Shown here piece after piece: positions 1 to 8,939 of a DNA stretch of 64,000 bases. The stretch is from Nitrospirota bacterium. GTDB lineage: Bacteria; Nitrospirota; Thermodesulfovibrionia; Thermodesulfovibrionales; JdFR-88. Every line of letters begins with the position of its first letter. Positions within the stretch are counted from its first letter, which is position 1. The notes under the pieces were generated by a model. The model had not been told where the DNA came from. It was given only the letters and a program-made list of their open reading frames with translations, and did no database searches. The position numbers were made by a program, and so were the translations under genes. The DNA lies in NCBI GenBank assembly GCA_021825295.1, contig JAKAHV010000009.1:21826-85825 (forward strand), written 5' to 3'.

Positions 1-181
1 GGACTTTCCTGCTCCCGCTCTCAAGGACCGGGCAGATATCAGCCCTATGCTCTACGGGAATCCGGGTGATCTGTTGTTAATAGCTACTGACAGATAGGGC
101 CCCCGCAAATCTGGCGCAGGCCGGGCATGGTTCGCTTATTTTCTTGTTTTGTAATAATATATCAGGCGGGTTTCCAATGAA

Positions 182-1360
182 ATGAAGAACATTGCAATCC
201 TGGGGTCAACCGGCTCAATCGGTAAAAGTTCGCTCCAAGTGGTTGAAAAATACCCGGAGCGTTTCAGGGTGGTCGCGCTCGCGGCCTGCAAAAACCATGA
301 ACTTCTTCTGGAGCAGGCGGAAAAATTCAAGCCGCGGGTGGTTGCGCTTTCGGACCCGGAGGCGGCCCGCGCCCTCAAGGGCCGGATCAAAAACGGGCCG
401 GCCGTTTTAAGCGGCGAAGAGGGGCTCCTGAGGGTGGCCGCTTGCGAGGGCGCCTCTTTCGTGATCTCGGCCATTGTGGGGTTTGCGGGGCTGGCGCCGA
501 CCCTGGCCGCCATAAGGGCCGGCAAGGACGTAGGGCTTGCCAACAAGGAGGCCCTGGTCACGGCGGGCGACCTGGTAATGTCCGAGGCCAAAAAATACGG
601 CGTCAGGATACTGCCCGTGGACAGCGAGCACAGCGCGGTCTTCCAGTGCCTGAACGGCAGCGGAGAGGATTTCCAGGGCAGCATAATTCTCACCGCCTCG
701 GGCGGCCCTTTCCTTGGCAGGCGCGCGGAGGACCTGGAGGGCGTCACCGCCAGGGAGGCGGTCAGCCACCCCAACTGGCAGATGGGCAGGAAGATATCCG
801 TGGATTCGGCCACCCTCATGAACAAGGGACTTGAGGTCATAGAGGCCCATCACCTCTTCAATCTGCCCGCGGAGCGGATAAGGGTCCTTGTCCACCCGCA
901 GAGTATCGTGCATTCGATGGTGGAGTTCCCGGACGGCTCGATCATCGCCCAGCTCTCCGTGCCGGACATGAAGGCGCCTATCGCATACGCGCTTTCCTGG
1001 CCCGGCAGGCTCCCCGGGGTCATCCCTTCCCTGGACCTGACACGCTTCGAGAGGCTTTCATTCTCCAAACCCGATACCGGGGCTTTCCCGTGTCTGCTCT
1101 ATGCCTACCGGGCGCTTAGGGAAGGCGGCACGCTTCCCGCCGTCCTGAACGCCGCGAACGAGGCGGCCGTAGAGGCGTTTCTGGCAGGGGAAATAGGGTT
1201 CAACGATATTCCTGCTATAATAAATGAAACGATGCAGTTGCACACCCGCAGGGACCTGACCGATGAGAAGCGCGTTATCGAGGCGGACTCCGGCGGGCGC
1301 AAATCCGCTTCGGTCCTCATCGAGAAAATTAAACGCGATAAAAGGAGAAAGACTTTTTGA
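182..1360 (+). CDS. dxr: 1-deoxy-D-xylulose 5-phosphate reductoisomerase
   Basis: Converts DXP to 2-C-methyl-D-erythritol 4-phosphate with NADPH, the first committed step of the MEP isoprenoid pathway, in the cytoplasm. At 392 residues it has the normal family length. Visible are the N-terminal dinucleotide loop GSTGSIG (8-14), NKEALV (121-126), the metal-site segment DSEHS (147-151, with D147 and E149) and NKGLE (214-218, with E218). The ATG at 182 is the only start preserving the beta strand before GSTGSIG. Its stop overlaps the TTG start of rseP by 3-4 nt, so the two are probably translationally coupled. The 181 bases upstream show no recognisable gene end. Confidence 0.97.
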   Translation: MKNIAILGSTGSIGKSSLQVVEKYPERFRVVALAACKNHELLLEQAEKFKPRVVALSDPEAARALKGRIKNGPAVLSGEEGLLRVAACEGASFVISAIVGFAGLAPTLAAIRAGKDVGLANKEALVTAGDLVMSEAKKYGVRILPVDSEHSAVFQCLNGSGEDFQGSIILTASGGPFLGRRAEDLEGVTAREAVSHPNWQMGRKISVDSATLMNKGLEVIEAHHLFNLPAERIRVLVHPQSIVHSMVEFPDGSIIAQLSVPDMKAPIAYALSWPGRLPGVIPSLDLTRFERLSFSKPDTGAFPCLLYAYRALREGGTLPAVLNAANEAAVEAFLAGEIGFNDIPAIINETMQLHTRRDLTDEKRVIEADSGGRKSASVLIEKIKRDKRRKTF

Positions 1361-2451
1361 TTCTTGTTTGGGCCGCCATCCTCCTGGGGGTTCTGATATT
1401 CGTCCACGAATTCGGTCATTTCCTCTTTGCGAAGATACTCGGGGTAAAGGTGCTTAAATTCTCCCTGGGTTTCGGCCCGAAGGTGGCCGGGTTCAAAAAG
1501 GGCGGCACCGAGTACATGATATCCGCGCTGCCGCTTGGCGGGTATGTGAAGATGCTCGGCGATGAGCAGGGCGAGGAGCTTGCGCCGGAGGAGAAGGCCT
1601 TTGCATTCAATTCCCAGCCTGTATGGAAGAGGGTGCTGATCGCCGTTGCCGGGCCCTTTTTCAATATCCTTCTGACTTTCTGCATCGTGGCGACCGTCCT
1701 GGCGGCGGGTCTTCCGGTCAATGTCCCCAAATTAAGCGATATTACCCCAAAGATAGGGGCCGTAATGAAAGGCTCGCCTGCCGAAAAGGCCGGCCTCGAG
1801 GCGGGCGACATAATAACCAGTATAAACGGCAAGCCGGTCACCACCTGGATCGACCTCGTGGAGGATGTAAGCTCCAGGCCCGGCCAGCGGCTCAAGGTCG
1901 GGGTGAAAAGGGGCGCCCGCGCGCTTACGCTCACGGTCCAGGCCGAGGCGGTAAGTGTAAAGACCCTTGGGGGGCGGCAGGTGGTTATCGGAAGGCTGGG
2001 CATAGAGAGGGCGGGGGATGCCATACCCTTTCATATAATAAAGGCCAACAATCTTCTGGGCGTGCCTTTCAAGGCGGCCGTTGCCACGTGGAGGCTCGGG
2101 GCCTTCGTCATGGACGCGATAAAGAGCCTGATAACCGGCGCTTTTTCGATAAAGACAATCGGAGGCCCGATTTCGATAGTGCAGGAGTCCGGCAAGGCGG
2201 CATCCATGGGGGTGTTCTCCTACCTTGTGTTCATGGCCTTCATAAGCATAAACCTTGCGGTGCTGAACCTCCTGCCCGTGCCGATCCTTGACGGCGGCCA
2301 TGTGCTTTTCCTGGCTATTGAGGCCGCCAGGGGCAAGCCCCTCAGCGAGACAGTCCAGGTAAACCTTCAGAGGGTGGGGCTCTTCATCCTGGTGACGCTC
2401 ATGGCCTTCGCCATAAGAAACGACATCATGAGGCTAATCGGGGGCGGTTAG
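1357..2451 (+). CDS. rseP: RIP metalloprotease RseP (site-2 protease)
   Basis: Intramembrane zinc protease that cleaves transmembrane segments such as anti-sigma factors or remnant signal peptides in the inner membrane. The HEXXH motif is HEFGH (H17, E18, H21) in the first membrane helix. One PDZ domain lies at about residues 130-205, and the second catalytic motif PVPILDGGH (D312) is near the C-terminus. At 364 residues it is the single-PDZ form, shorter than the 450-residue two-PDZ E. coli protein. The start is TTG at 1357, preceded by AGGAG at 1343-1347. Placement directly after dxr is common in bacteria. Confidence 0.95.
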   Translation: MILVWAAILLGVLIFVHEFGHFLFAKILGVKVLKFSLGFGPKVAGFKKGGTEYMISALPLGGYVKMLGDEQGEELAPEEKAFAFNSQPVWKRVLIAVAGPFFNILLTFCIVATVLAAGLPVNVPKLSDITPKIGAVMKGSPAEKAGLEAGDIITSINGKPVTTWIDLVEDVSSRPGQRLKVGVKRGARALTLTVQAEAVSVKTLGGRQVVIGRLGIERAGDAIPFHIIKANNLLGVPFKAAVATWRLGAFVMDAIKSLITGAFSIKTIGGPISIVQESGKAASMGVFSYLVFMAFISINLAVLNLLPVPILDGGHVLFLAIEAARGKPLSETVQVNLQRVGLFILVTLMAFAIRNDIMRLIGGG

Positions 2452-2928
2452 TTGAAGCCGGCCCCGGTAAAGATACAGACTTCGGCGGGAGGTGTCGTCT
2501 ACAGGCTGACCCCGGAGGGGCCGGAAGTGGCGCTTGTCGCGGTGAAGGGCGGAAAGGTATGGACGCTTCCAAAGGGCACTGTCGACAAAGGGGAAAAAAT
2601 CGAGCAGACCGCCCTTCGCGAGGTCTCCGAGGAAACCGGCCTTAAGGCCCGGCTGGATAACAGGCTTGGCGAAATCACATACTGGTACTACCTCAGCGAG
2701 GAGAAGGCCAGGTGCAAAAAGACCGTCCATTTTTATCTCATGAGATACTTAAGCGGGGACACCGGCGGCCACGACCTGGAGGTTGACGACGCGGCGTGGT
2801 TTCCCATCGGGGAAGCGCTGAAGGCTGCCACCTATAAAGGGGACCGCGAGATCCTGGAGAAAGCAAAAGAGATGCTGGAGAAAAAACGGAAGGGCGCGGT
2901 CCGCGAGGGGCATGGGAAAAATCCTTAG
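2452..2928 (+). CDS. NUDIX hydrolase
   Basis: Hydrolyses a nucleoside diphosphate linked to another moiety; the substrate cannot be told from sequence. The complete Nudix box GX5EX7REUXEEXGU spans residues 42-64 (G42, E48, R56, E57, E60, E61, G63). The start is TTG immediately after the rseP stop codon, so it depends on read-through ribosomes. 158 residues. The frame with PKGTVDKGE resembles the Ap4A or dATP pyrophosphohydrolase type, but that is only a resemblance. Its 3' end overlaps hldE2 by 17 nt. Confidence 0.9.
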   Translation: MKPAPVKIQTSAGGVVYRLTPEGPEVALVAVKGGKVWTLPKGTVDKGEKIEQTALREVSEETGLKARLDNRLGEITYWYYLSEEKARCKKTVHFYLMRYLSGDTGGHDLEVDDAAWFPIGEALKAATYKGDREILEKAKEMLEKKRKGAVREGHGKNP

Positions 2929-3391
2929 CAGGCGGGCGCTCAAAAGGGAGCTTTCGCAGTTGAAGGCGCGGCGGTCACCGGCCTCCGGGTTGCGGATAGT
3001 CTTTACAAACGGATGCTTCGATATCATCCACGCCGGGCATGTCCGCTATCTGAAAAAGGCGAAAAAGATGGGTGAGGTGCTTGTTGTGGGCATGAATTCC
3101 GACCGGTCGGTATCGAAGATAAAGCCTGGCAGGCCCGTAAACGGCCAGAAGGAGAGGGCGGAGGTCCTCGCAGCCCTTGAAATGGTGGATTATGTCGTGG
3201 TATTCGATGAGGAGACCCCCTATGAGCTTATCGGATATATCAAACCGGACATACTCGTAAAAGGCGGCGACTGGAAAAAAAAGGATATCGTGGGTTCGAA
3301 TATCGTGCCGGTTACCCGCTCTCTGCCCTATGTGGAGGGTTTTTCGACAACCGGCGTGATAGACAAGATCAGGCGGCTGCGGAAGGCGTAA
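2912..3391 (+). CDS. rfaE2: D-glycero-beta-D-manno-heptose 1-phosphate adenylyltransferase (RfaE2/HldE C-domain)
   Basis: Transfers AMP from ATP to heptose 1-phosphate to make ADP-heptose for the LPS inner core. The nucleotidyltransferase signature HAGH is at residues 40-43 after the strand TNGCFDIIH. The following TTGVIDKI-type tail is typical of RfaE domain II. At 159 residues this is the stand-alone adenylyltransferase, not the fused kinase-adenylyltransferase; the kinase must be elsewhere. It implies a Gram-negative envelope with heptose-containing LPS. The ATG lies inside the end of the Nudix gene. Confidence 0.93.
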   Translation: MGKILSRRALKRELSQLKARRSPASGLRIVFTNGCFDIIHAGHVRYLKKAKKMGEVLVVGMNSDRSVSKIKPGRPVNGQKERAEVLAALEMVDYVVVFDEETPYELIGYIKPDILVKGGDWKKKDIVGSNIVPVTRSLPYVEGFSTTGVIDKIRRLRKA

Positions 3392-3431
3392 ATGAACAGA
3401 AACCTACCCCAAAAGTCCTCAGTTTCGCAAA

Positions 3432-6400
3432 GTGGTCCTGTTAAAGGCCTTTAATGAGTTCAAAAAAATAGCTCTCCCCTCCCTGGCCGCCTCCGCGCGG
3501 ATACATTCCCTGAGGGGTTCCGCCGCGGCCCTGTTGCTGGCAATGGCCGCGCGGCAGCGAAGTGGGAAGCCGGTCCTCTGCGCCGCCCGCAGGGAGTCCG
3601 ACGCCCAAAAACTCCAAAGGGACGTAAGCTTTTATCTTTCCCTCACGGGCGGCAATATGGCGGAGGTCTTCCTGCTGCCCGAACCGGACGGCCCCGAGAT
3701 ATCGGGCAGGCGCGCGGAGTTTGCGGTTTCGGGGAAAGCCCCCAAGATAGTCATCGCGTCAAAGGCCGCGCTTTCCGCCCCGCTGTGGACCTCCGGCCTG
3801 CTTGAAGACATCAGGATACAGCTTTCATATCCGGGGTCGTTTGAAAGGCAGAAACTCGAAGGTAGGCTGACCGCGATGGGCTACAAACCCGCCCCGCTTG
3901 TGAGCCTGCCCGGACAGTTCAGGATGAAGGGCTGGATACTGGATGTATTTCCGGCAGGGATGGATGACCCCGTGAGGGTGGAGTTCTTTGGCGACGACAT
4001 CGACAGCATGAAGCTCTTCGATGTCGAAAGCCAGCTCCATACGAAGGAAGTCTTCCGGCTCTCCATCCTGCCTGCAAGGGAACCGGACAGGGGAGAGCCG
4101 GCTGACCTGAACAATTACCGTACGTTTGCCATCGAAGACGCATCCGGCATGCCAGGGGAGACCATCGTGCTTTCTAGTCTTCCTCTGAAGAATCGGGCAA
4201 GTCTTCCACTGAAAAGCGGCGCGGGCGAAGACAGCAAGACCAGTCTCGCTGAGGCTGGCCTCCCCGAGGCCAGTCCGGAGGCCAGCCTCCCGCTTGCCGG
4301 TTACGGCCTGCTGCACGACGAGAGGCGCGACATAACGGAGCTTCCGGCGGTTGTGAGAAGGCTGAGAAATTCCGGTGCGGAAATTCTCTTTGTTCTTTCC
4401 TCCCCCGCACAGGCCGAAAGGGTAAAAAACATCCTCTGGGAAGACGGGCTGCACATGCCCGTGCTGGAGCCCGGAGATGTCCCCGCATATGAAGGGAGCC
4501 TTTGCGCGACGTCATTTCCCGGCGGGCTTTCGGCCGGGTTCGCCCTGGGCCTTCCGGAGGGGGAGGGTCCTTCCGGCCGGAGACCAGCGCTTTTCATCGT
4601 TACGGACAGGGAACTCTTCGGGGAGAAGCCGGCATGGAAGCCGATGAGAAAATCCCGCATCTCCGGCCTCCTCCAGACGATTGACGACCTGCAGGGGGGC
4701 GATTACGTCGTTCATAACGAGCATGGCATCGGCAGGTTTCTTGGATTCGCGCGTCAGGCCGCCCAGGGGGAGGGCGCCGCGCCGAAAACGGACATCCTGG
4801 TTATCGAATACGCCGAGGGGGCAAAGATATACCTTCCACTTTACGGGATAGAAAAGATACACAAGTACAAAAGCCCCGAGGGCCTGAAACCCCAGCTTGA
4901 CCGGCTCGGGGGAAAGGCCTGGGAACGCAGGAAGGCAAAGGTCAAAAAGCGGCTCAAGGAGATAGCGGGAAAGCTCCTTAAAATCTACGCCGAAAGGGAA
5001 GTCACAAAGGGGTTTGCTTTCAGCCCCGATACGGAGCTTCACAGGGAATTTGATGATTTCTTTCCTTACGAGGCCACACCCGATCAGGCGCGCGCGATTG
5101 CCGAGGTGAAGAAGGACATGGAGGAGCCCAGGCCGATGGAGCGGCTCCTGTGCGGGGACGTAGGCTACGGGAAGACGGAGGTCGCCATGCGGGCGGCCTT
5201 CAAGGCGGTCTATGACGCGAAACAGGTGGTGGTCCTGGTGCCGACAACCCTCCTTTGCGAGCAGCATTTCAGGACCTTTTCCGCCAGGTTCGCGGCCTTT
5301 CCGGTGCGCATAGACTTCGCAAGCAGGTTCAAGCCGAAGGCCGAAAACCGGCTCGCCTTCGAGGCGTTCGAAAAGGGCGAGGTGGACATACTCATTGCCA
5401 CGCACTCAGTCCTCAGGGCCGGCCTTAGTTTTAAAAACCTGGGGCTCCTCGTGATAGACGAGGAGCACCGCTTCGGCGTCGCGCAGAAGGAGAAGATAAA
5501 GGAGCTAAGCAGGGGTGTGGACGTGCTCATGCTTACGGCCACGCCGATACCCAGGACATTCCAGATGTCGCTTGCGGGCATCAGGGACATGAGTGTAATA
5601 GAAACGCCCCCCGAGGAGAGGCTGGCGGTCAAAAGCACCATCGCGGTCTTTGGCAGGAACGTGATAAGGGAGGCCGTTGCCGCCGAGCTGTCAAGGGGCG
5701 GGCAGATTTTCTTCGTCCACAACCGGATAGAGGACATTGAAAAGGTAATGGGCCTGTTGAGGGGGATTTTCCCGAACGCCCGGATTGGCATGGCCCATGG
5801 GCGGATGAAGGAAAACGAGCTTGAGCGCGTGATGATAAAATTCATGGACGGCGAACTCGACGTTCTGCTGTCGACCGCCATAATAGGCTCGGGGATCGAT
5901 ATACCGACGGCCAACACCATAGTCGTGGACAGGGCCGATATGATGGGCCTGGCGGACCTCTACCAGCTCAGGGGGAGGGTAGGCAGGGGAAACGTCGCCG
6001 CCCACGCGTGGTTCCTCATCCCGGGCGGCGACATCATAACCGAAGACGCCAGGAAGAGGCTGGAGGCGCTTGAGGAGCTCAACTATCTGGGCGCGGGCTT
6101 CAGGGTGGCGATGAAGGACCTGGAGATAAGGGGGGCCGGCAACATGCTGGGAGCGGAGCAGTCGGGTTATATAAACGACTTGGGCTTCGAGATGTATATG
6201 GAGCTTATGGAGCAGGCGGTGGCGGAGCTTAAAGGGGTGGAGATAAGAGAAAAGGTCATGCCTTCGGTTGAGCTGAAGGTGGACGCCCTGATACCGGAGT
6301 CCTATATCGAGGACATCGCGCTGCGGCTGGGTTTCTACCGGAGGATCGCGGCCTCCTTGGACCCCGGCCAGTTGAGAAAGATCGCGCAGGAGTGCCAGGA

Positions 6401-6692
6401 GAGGTTCGGGCCGCTTCCGGACGAGGTAAAAAACCTGATACAGGTCATGTCCCTGAGGATAGCCTCCGAACGCGCGCAGGTGGCCAGGATTGAGCAGACA
6501 GGCGGCAGGGCGAGGTTTTATCTCTCCCCCGGGGCCTCCCCGCCGGTGGACGACCTTTTGAAGAGTTTTGAGGGGAGGCTGAGATTCATCCCCGACGGCT
6601 TCGAGGTATTCGTCTCCGAACGCATGGTCCTGAGGGACATCATTGCGGTGCTTCATCATTTGACAGGGGACAAGGATTTTGTTATGTTCTAA
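3432..6692 (+). CDS. mfd: Transcription-repair coupling factor Mfd
   Basis: DNA translocase that removes RNA polymerase stalled at lesions and recruits UvrA. 1086 residues, against 1148 in E. coli. An N-terminal UvrB-like region is followed by the CarD-type RNA polymerase-interacting domain (DYVVHNEHGIGRF, from residue 424). The helicase has Walker A GDVGYGKTE at 575-583, DEEHR at 676-680, TATPIPRT and GRVGRG, then the TRCF C-terminal domain. The GTG start at 3432 has no strong ribosome-binding site, and a short out-of-frame ATG ORF at 3392 precedes it. Residues about 247-288 carry an unusual low-complexity insert encoded by repeats (listed separately). Confidence 0.97.
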   Translation: MVLLKAFNEFKKIALPSLAASARIHSLRGSAAALLLAMAARQRSGKPVLCAARRESDAQKLQRDVSFYLSLTGGNMAEVFLLPEPDGPEISGRRAEFAVSGKAPKIVIASKAALSAPLWTSGLLEDIRIQLSYPGSFERQKLEGRLTAMGYKPAPLVSLPGQFRMKGWILDVFPAGMDDPVRVEFFGDDIDSMKLFDVESQLHTKEVFRLSILPAREPDRGEPADLNNYRTFAIEDASGMPGETIVLSSLPLKNRASLPLKSGAGEDSKTSLAEAGLPEASPEASLPLAGYGLLHDERRDITELPAVVRRLRNSGAEILFVLSSPAQAERVKNILWEDGLHMPVLEPGDVPAYEGSLCATSFPGGLSAGFALGLPEGEGPSGRRPALFIVTDRELFGEKPAWKPMRKSRISGLLQTIDDLQGGDYVVHNEHGIGRFLGFARQAAQGEGAAPKTDILVIEYAEGAKIYLPLYGIEKIHKYKSPEGLKPQLDRLGGKAWERRKAKVKKRLKEIAGKLLKIYAEREVTKGFAFSPDTELHREFDDFFPYEATPDQARAIAEVKKDMEEPRPMERLLCGDVGYGKTEVAMRAAFKAVYDAKQVVVLVPTTLLCEQHFRTFSARFAAFPVRIDFASRFKPKAENRLAFEAFEKGEVDILIATHSVLRAGLSFKNLGLLVIDEEHRFGVAQKEKIKELSRGVDVLMLTATPIPRTFQMSLAGIRDMSVIETPPEERLAVKSTIAVFGRNVIREAVAAELSRGGQIFFVHNRIEDIEKVMGLLRGIFPNARIGMAHGRMKENELERVMIKFMDGELDVLLSTAIIGSGIDIPTANTIVVDRADMMGLADLYQLRGRVGRGNVAAHAWFLIPGGDIITEDARKRLEALEELNYLGAGFRVAMKDLEIRGAGNMLGAEQSGYINDLGFEMYMELMEQAVAELKGVEIREKVMPSVELKVDALIPESYIEDIALRLGFYRRIAASLDPGQLRKIAQECQERFGPLPDEVKNLIQVMSLRIASERAQVARIEQTGGRARFYLSPGASPPVDDLLKSFEGRLRFIPDGFEVFVSERMVLRDIIAVLHHLTGDKDFVMF
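4176..4289. repeat. In-frame repeat and palindrome inside mfd
   Basis: AGTCTTCC-CTGAA occurs twice with a 24-base period (from 4176 and from 4200), giving a duplicated SLPLK peptide. Next comes a perfect 13-base inverted repeat, GAGGCTGGCCTCC at 4251-4263 and its complement at 4277-4289, around a 13-base loop. The reading frame stays open throughout. The segment falls between the UvrB-like region and the RNA polymerase-interacting domain, where a length change would be tolerated. Confidence 0.75.
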
Positions 6693-6693
6693 C

Positions 6694-7473
6694 ATGAAAA
6701 AAACGCTTTTGTCTTCCGCTTTTTTTTTGTTTTTTTCCCTTTCCCTCCTTCCGGCCGCGCCCTCGCAGGCAAGTGAACTGGGCCTGGTGAGGCCGCTTGC
6801 GCCGTATTCCGTCTTCAGCACCTTTTCCGCTTTTTCTTTACCAAAGGGCGCCAGCGCAATATCGCTTACCATCGAGCGCTCGAAAGACCCCAGTTTCTAC
6901 CGGCACACCCTGGGATTTTCATACGGGATCTCAAGACGGGCGGAGCTGACGGCCGATCTTCCATACGTCGACAGCCTCGACGCCAACAGCGGATTCGAGG
7001 ACTTCGGGGGCGCTTTCAAATACAGGTTTTGGGACCAGGGAAGGTACAGGCCGGCTGCGGCGGTGCTCGTTTTCGGGTATCTGCCCACGGGCCGGGACAA
7101 CCTTAGCCGCGGCGGTGGGGGTGGCGGCGGCATGGCCCTGAGCCGCAAACTGGGCCCCTTCCTGGCGCATGCAAACCTCATCTATACTGTCTCGGGCAAG
7201 GATTACCTCAAGGACGAGGTGGATTTCCTCTCCGGGCTGGAGTTCGCCGCCGCACATAATGTCCGGATGCTGGGAGAGTTCCAGTTGAGAAAGAGCGCCA
7301 TCGAGAACAAGGTGGATATGGCCGAAGTGCGGTTCGGATACAGGCTTTCAAGCGGCAACATTTTCAACACCTTCGGCATCGGATTCGACCTTAAGGAGAG
7401 GCATCCGGAATTCCGGATCATCTTCTCGATAGGGGCCGCGTTTGACAGGATCGCAAGGGGCCTGCAGAGCTGA
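6694..7473 (+). CDS. Putative outer-membrane beta-barrel protein
   Basis: 259 residues, no confident family name. Residues 1-25 form a signal peptide (MKK, a long hydrophobic stretch, and a cleavage-type SQA before the mature ELGL). The remainder alternates short beta strands with polar turns, for example TADLPYVDS, AAVLVFGYLPTGRD, HNVRMLGEFQLR and FNTFGIGFDLKERHPEFRIIFSIGAA, and ends in a strand. This resembles the transporter-like porins sometimes called the MetA pathway of phenol degradation family; that match is by impression only. A seven-glycine run lies near residue 138. The ATG at 6694 directly follows the mfd stop and puts the signal peptide first; a TTG 15 nt upstream is less likely. 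Confidence 0.7.
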   Translation: MKKTLLSSAFFLFFSLSLLPAAPSQASELGLVRPLAPYSVFSTFSAFSLPKGASAISLTIERSKDPSFYRHTLGFSYGISRRAELTADLPYVDSLDANSGFEDFGGAFKYRFWDQGRYRPAAAVLVFGYLPTGRDNLSRGGGGGGGMALSRKLGPFLAHANLIYTVSGKDYLKDEVDFLSGLEFAAAHNVRMLGEFQLRKSAIENKVDMAEVRFGYRLSSGNIFNTFGIGFDLKERHPEFRIIFSIGAAFDRIARGLQS

Positions 7474-7519
7474 CGCGGCTAAGACCCCCCTTACCCGCCC
7501 CGCCCCGCGGCGAAAATTG

Positions 7520-7525
7520 TATAAT
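7520..7525 (+). promoter_or_regulatory. -10 box of tatA promoter (short leader)
   Basis: A perfect TATAAT lies 8 nt before the tatA ATG. No convincing -35 and no Shine-Dalgarno sequence are visible, so a transcript from here would have almost no leader. Confidence 0.45.
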
Positions 7526-7533
7526 ATGTAATA

Positions 7534-7857
7534 ATGTTTGGCGATATCCAGGAACTGCTTGTCATCTTTGTAGTAGCCCTCCTCGTCGTAGGACCCAAGA
7601 GATTGCCGCAGTTCGCAAGACAACTCGGCAAGATCGTAGGGGAGCTTAAGCGCGCATTGATGGAGGCCCGGGTCGAAATAGACCGGGAGATCGCCTCCGA
7701 GGCCCGCAGGCAGGAAGTCCTCGCCAAAAGGACGGCGGAAGAGGCCGGCCAGGAGACTCCGGCGGTGGACCAGGCCGCGGGCGCCCCGCCAAAAGGACAG
7801 GTCCCCGGGCAGGCCGCTGAAGACCTGCGGACGGAGCATAAAGACGCAAATGGCTGA
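7534..7857 (+). CDS. tatA: Sec-independent translocase subunit TatA/TatB
   Basis: Membrane subunit of the twin-arginine translocase, which exports folded proteins. Residues 1-20 form one hydrophobic helix (MFGDIQELLVIFVVALLVVG), then the hinge GPKRLP and an amphipathic helix (FARQLGKIVGELKRAL). A charged, Ala/Pro-rich tail reaches 107 residues. The early Glu in QELL recalls TatB; TatA and TatB cannot be separated from this alone. It overlaps tatC by 8 nt, so the two form an operon. Confidence 0.9.
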   Translation: MFGDIQELLVIFVVALLVVGPKRLPQFARQLGKIVGELKRALMEARVEIDREIASEARRQEVLAKRTAEEAGQETPAVDQAAGAPPKGQVPGQAAEDLRTEHKDANG

Positions 7858-8638
7858 CAGAAAGATGCCCCTCACCGAGCACCTGGGAGAACTCAGGAAG
7901 AGGCTGATGGTGTCGTTTGCAGGTTTTTTCATCGCCTTCTGCGCGTGCTTCTACTATTCCGGCGCCATCTTCAAGATACTCGTCATGCCGATGAAGTTCT
8001 ATCCGCGGCTGGACCTCGTTTATCCGTACTATCACCTGATCAGGAGGGCCGGTCCCACGGCGGAGCTGGTCTTTCTGGCCCCCGCGGAGGCTTTCTGGAT
8101 GTACATAAAGGTTGCCGCCATTGCCGGCCTGATAGTTTCGCTTCCGCTTATCTTCCATCAGGTATGGAAGTTCATCTCGCCGGGGCTCATCCGGAAGGAA
8201 AGGAGGCTTGTCGCCCCTTTTGTCCTGGGGGGCTCGGCGCTTTTTGTTCTGGGGGCTGCCTTTTGTTACCTTGTCGTGCTGCCCTTCGCGCTTGATTTCC
8301 TGCTTAATTACAAGACCCAGTACATCAAGCCGATGATATCGGTCGGCAACTACATGGATTTCTGTCTGAAATTCATACTGGCCTTCGGGGCCGTCTTCGA
8401 GCTGCCCATGATCATAGTGGTGCTGGCCAGGGCCGGGGTGGTCTCCGTGCAGACCCTGGCCAAAAACAGGAAATACGCGATCCTGGCCGCCTTCATCGTG
8501 GCGGCCGTCCTTACGCCCACACCCGATGCCTTCAACCAGACCCTTATGGCGGTGCCGATGATATTGCTCTACGAGGTCGGCATAATCGCCGCCAGGATAT
8601 TCGCCAGGAGGGCCCAGGCTGTCCAATCCGAGGGGTAA
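7850..8638 (+). CDS. tatC: Sec-independent translocase subunit TatC
   Basis: Polytopic receptor of the Tat system that binds twin-arginine signal peptides. 262 residues. The N-terminal signature PLTEHLGELRKRL carries the conserved Glu of the signal-binding site. About six membrane helices follow, including SFAGFFIAFCACFYY near residue 25 and the segment around FVLGGSALFVLGAAFCYLVVLPFAL. The conserved helix before the C-terminus ends in TPTPDAFNQTLMAVP, a TatC hallmark. Co-transcribed with tatA. Confidence 0.96.
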   Translation: MADRKMPLTEHLGELRKRLMVSFAGFFIAFCACFYYSGAIFKILVMPMKFYPRLDLVYPYYHLIRRAGPTAELVFLAPAEAFWMYIKVAAIAGLIVSLPLIFHQVWKFISPGLIRKERRLVAPFVLGGSALFVLGAAFCYLVVLPFALDFLLNYKTQYIKPMISVGNYMDFCLKFILAFGAVFELPMIIVVLARAGVVSVQTLAKNRKYAILAAFIVAAVLTPTPDAFNQTLMAVPMILLYEVGIIAARIFARRAQAVQSEG

Positions 8639-8663
8639 GAGCCTGAAATCCGTTGCGCGCGAC

Positions 8664-8897
8664 GTGCGCGAGGGGTTTGTGACCGTCAATCCCCTCTTCC
8701 TGAAGGCCTTTGAGACCGAAGACCTGAAGGGCCTGTACAATGAGCTTGAAAAATGCCTCTCCGAGATAAGGGGGGAGAAATTCCCCCACGGGGACATGGA
8801 GTCCATAAGGACCAGGAACCTCAGGCTGCAGCGGCTCTACGGCGCATCCATGATCGTAAGGAATTTTGCGAGGGCAAAGAGAATAATCCTCGTCTGA
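8664..8897 (+). CDS. Small conserved-looking protein of unknown function
   Basis: About 77 residues if the GTG at 8664 is used. The frame is open a little further upstream to the tatC end, so the start is uncertain. Composition is helical and charged (LKGLYNELEKCLSEI, ESIRTRNLRLQRLYGAS), with no signal peptide or membrane helix and a basic C-terminus (NFARAKRIILV). It lies 25 nt after tatC and is probably in the same transcript. I do not recognise the family. Codon use resembles its neighbours, favouring a real gene. Confidence 0.5.
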   Translation: MREGFVTVNPLFLKAFETEDLKGLYNELEKCLSEIRGEKFPHGDMESIRTRNLRLQRLYGASMIVRNFARAKRIILV

Positions 8898-8898
8898 T

Positions 8899-8926
8899 TT
8901 GACCCCCCGCAGCCCCGTATGCTAAT
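8899..8926 (+). promoter_or_regulatory. Candidate promoter of the HEAT/HD-GYP pair
   Basis: TTGACC at 8899-8904, a 16-base spacer and GCTAAT at 8921-8926, with the ATG of the next gene at 8940. No Shine-Dalgarno sequence lies in the remaining leader. Confidence 0.4.
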
Positions 8927-8939
8927 TTAAACGCGAATT

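Noticed and set aside
1..181. Possible end of a gene before dxr (open frame from base 2 to 97)
   Set aside because: The translated tail does not resemble CdsA or any family I know; too short to support.
4026..4300. Frameshift in mfd around the odd low-complexity insert
   Set aside because: The frame stays open with normal Mfd sequence on both sides; the insert is a multiple of three.
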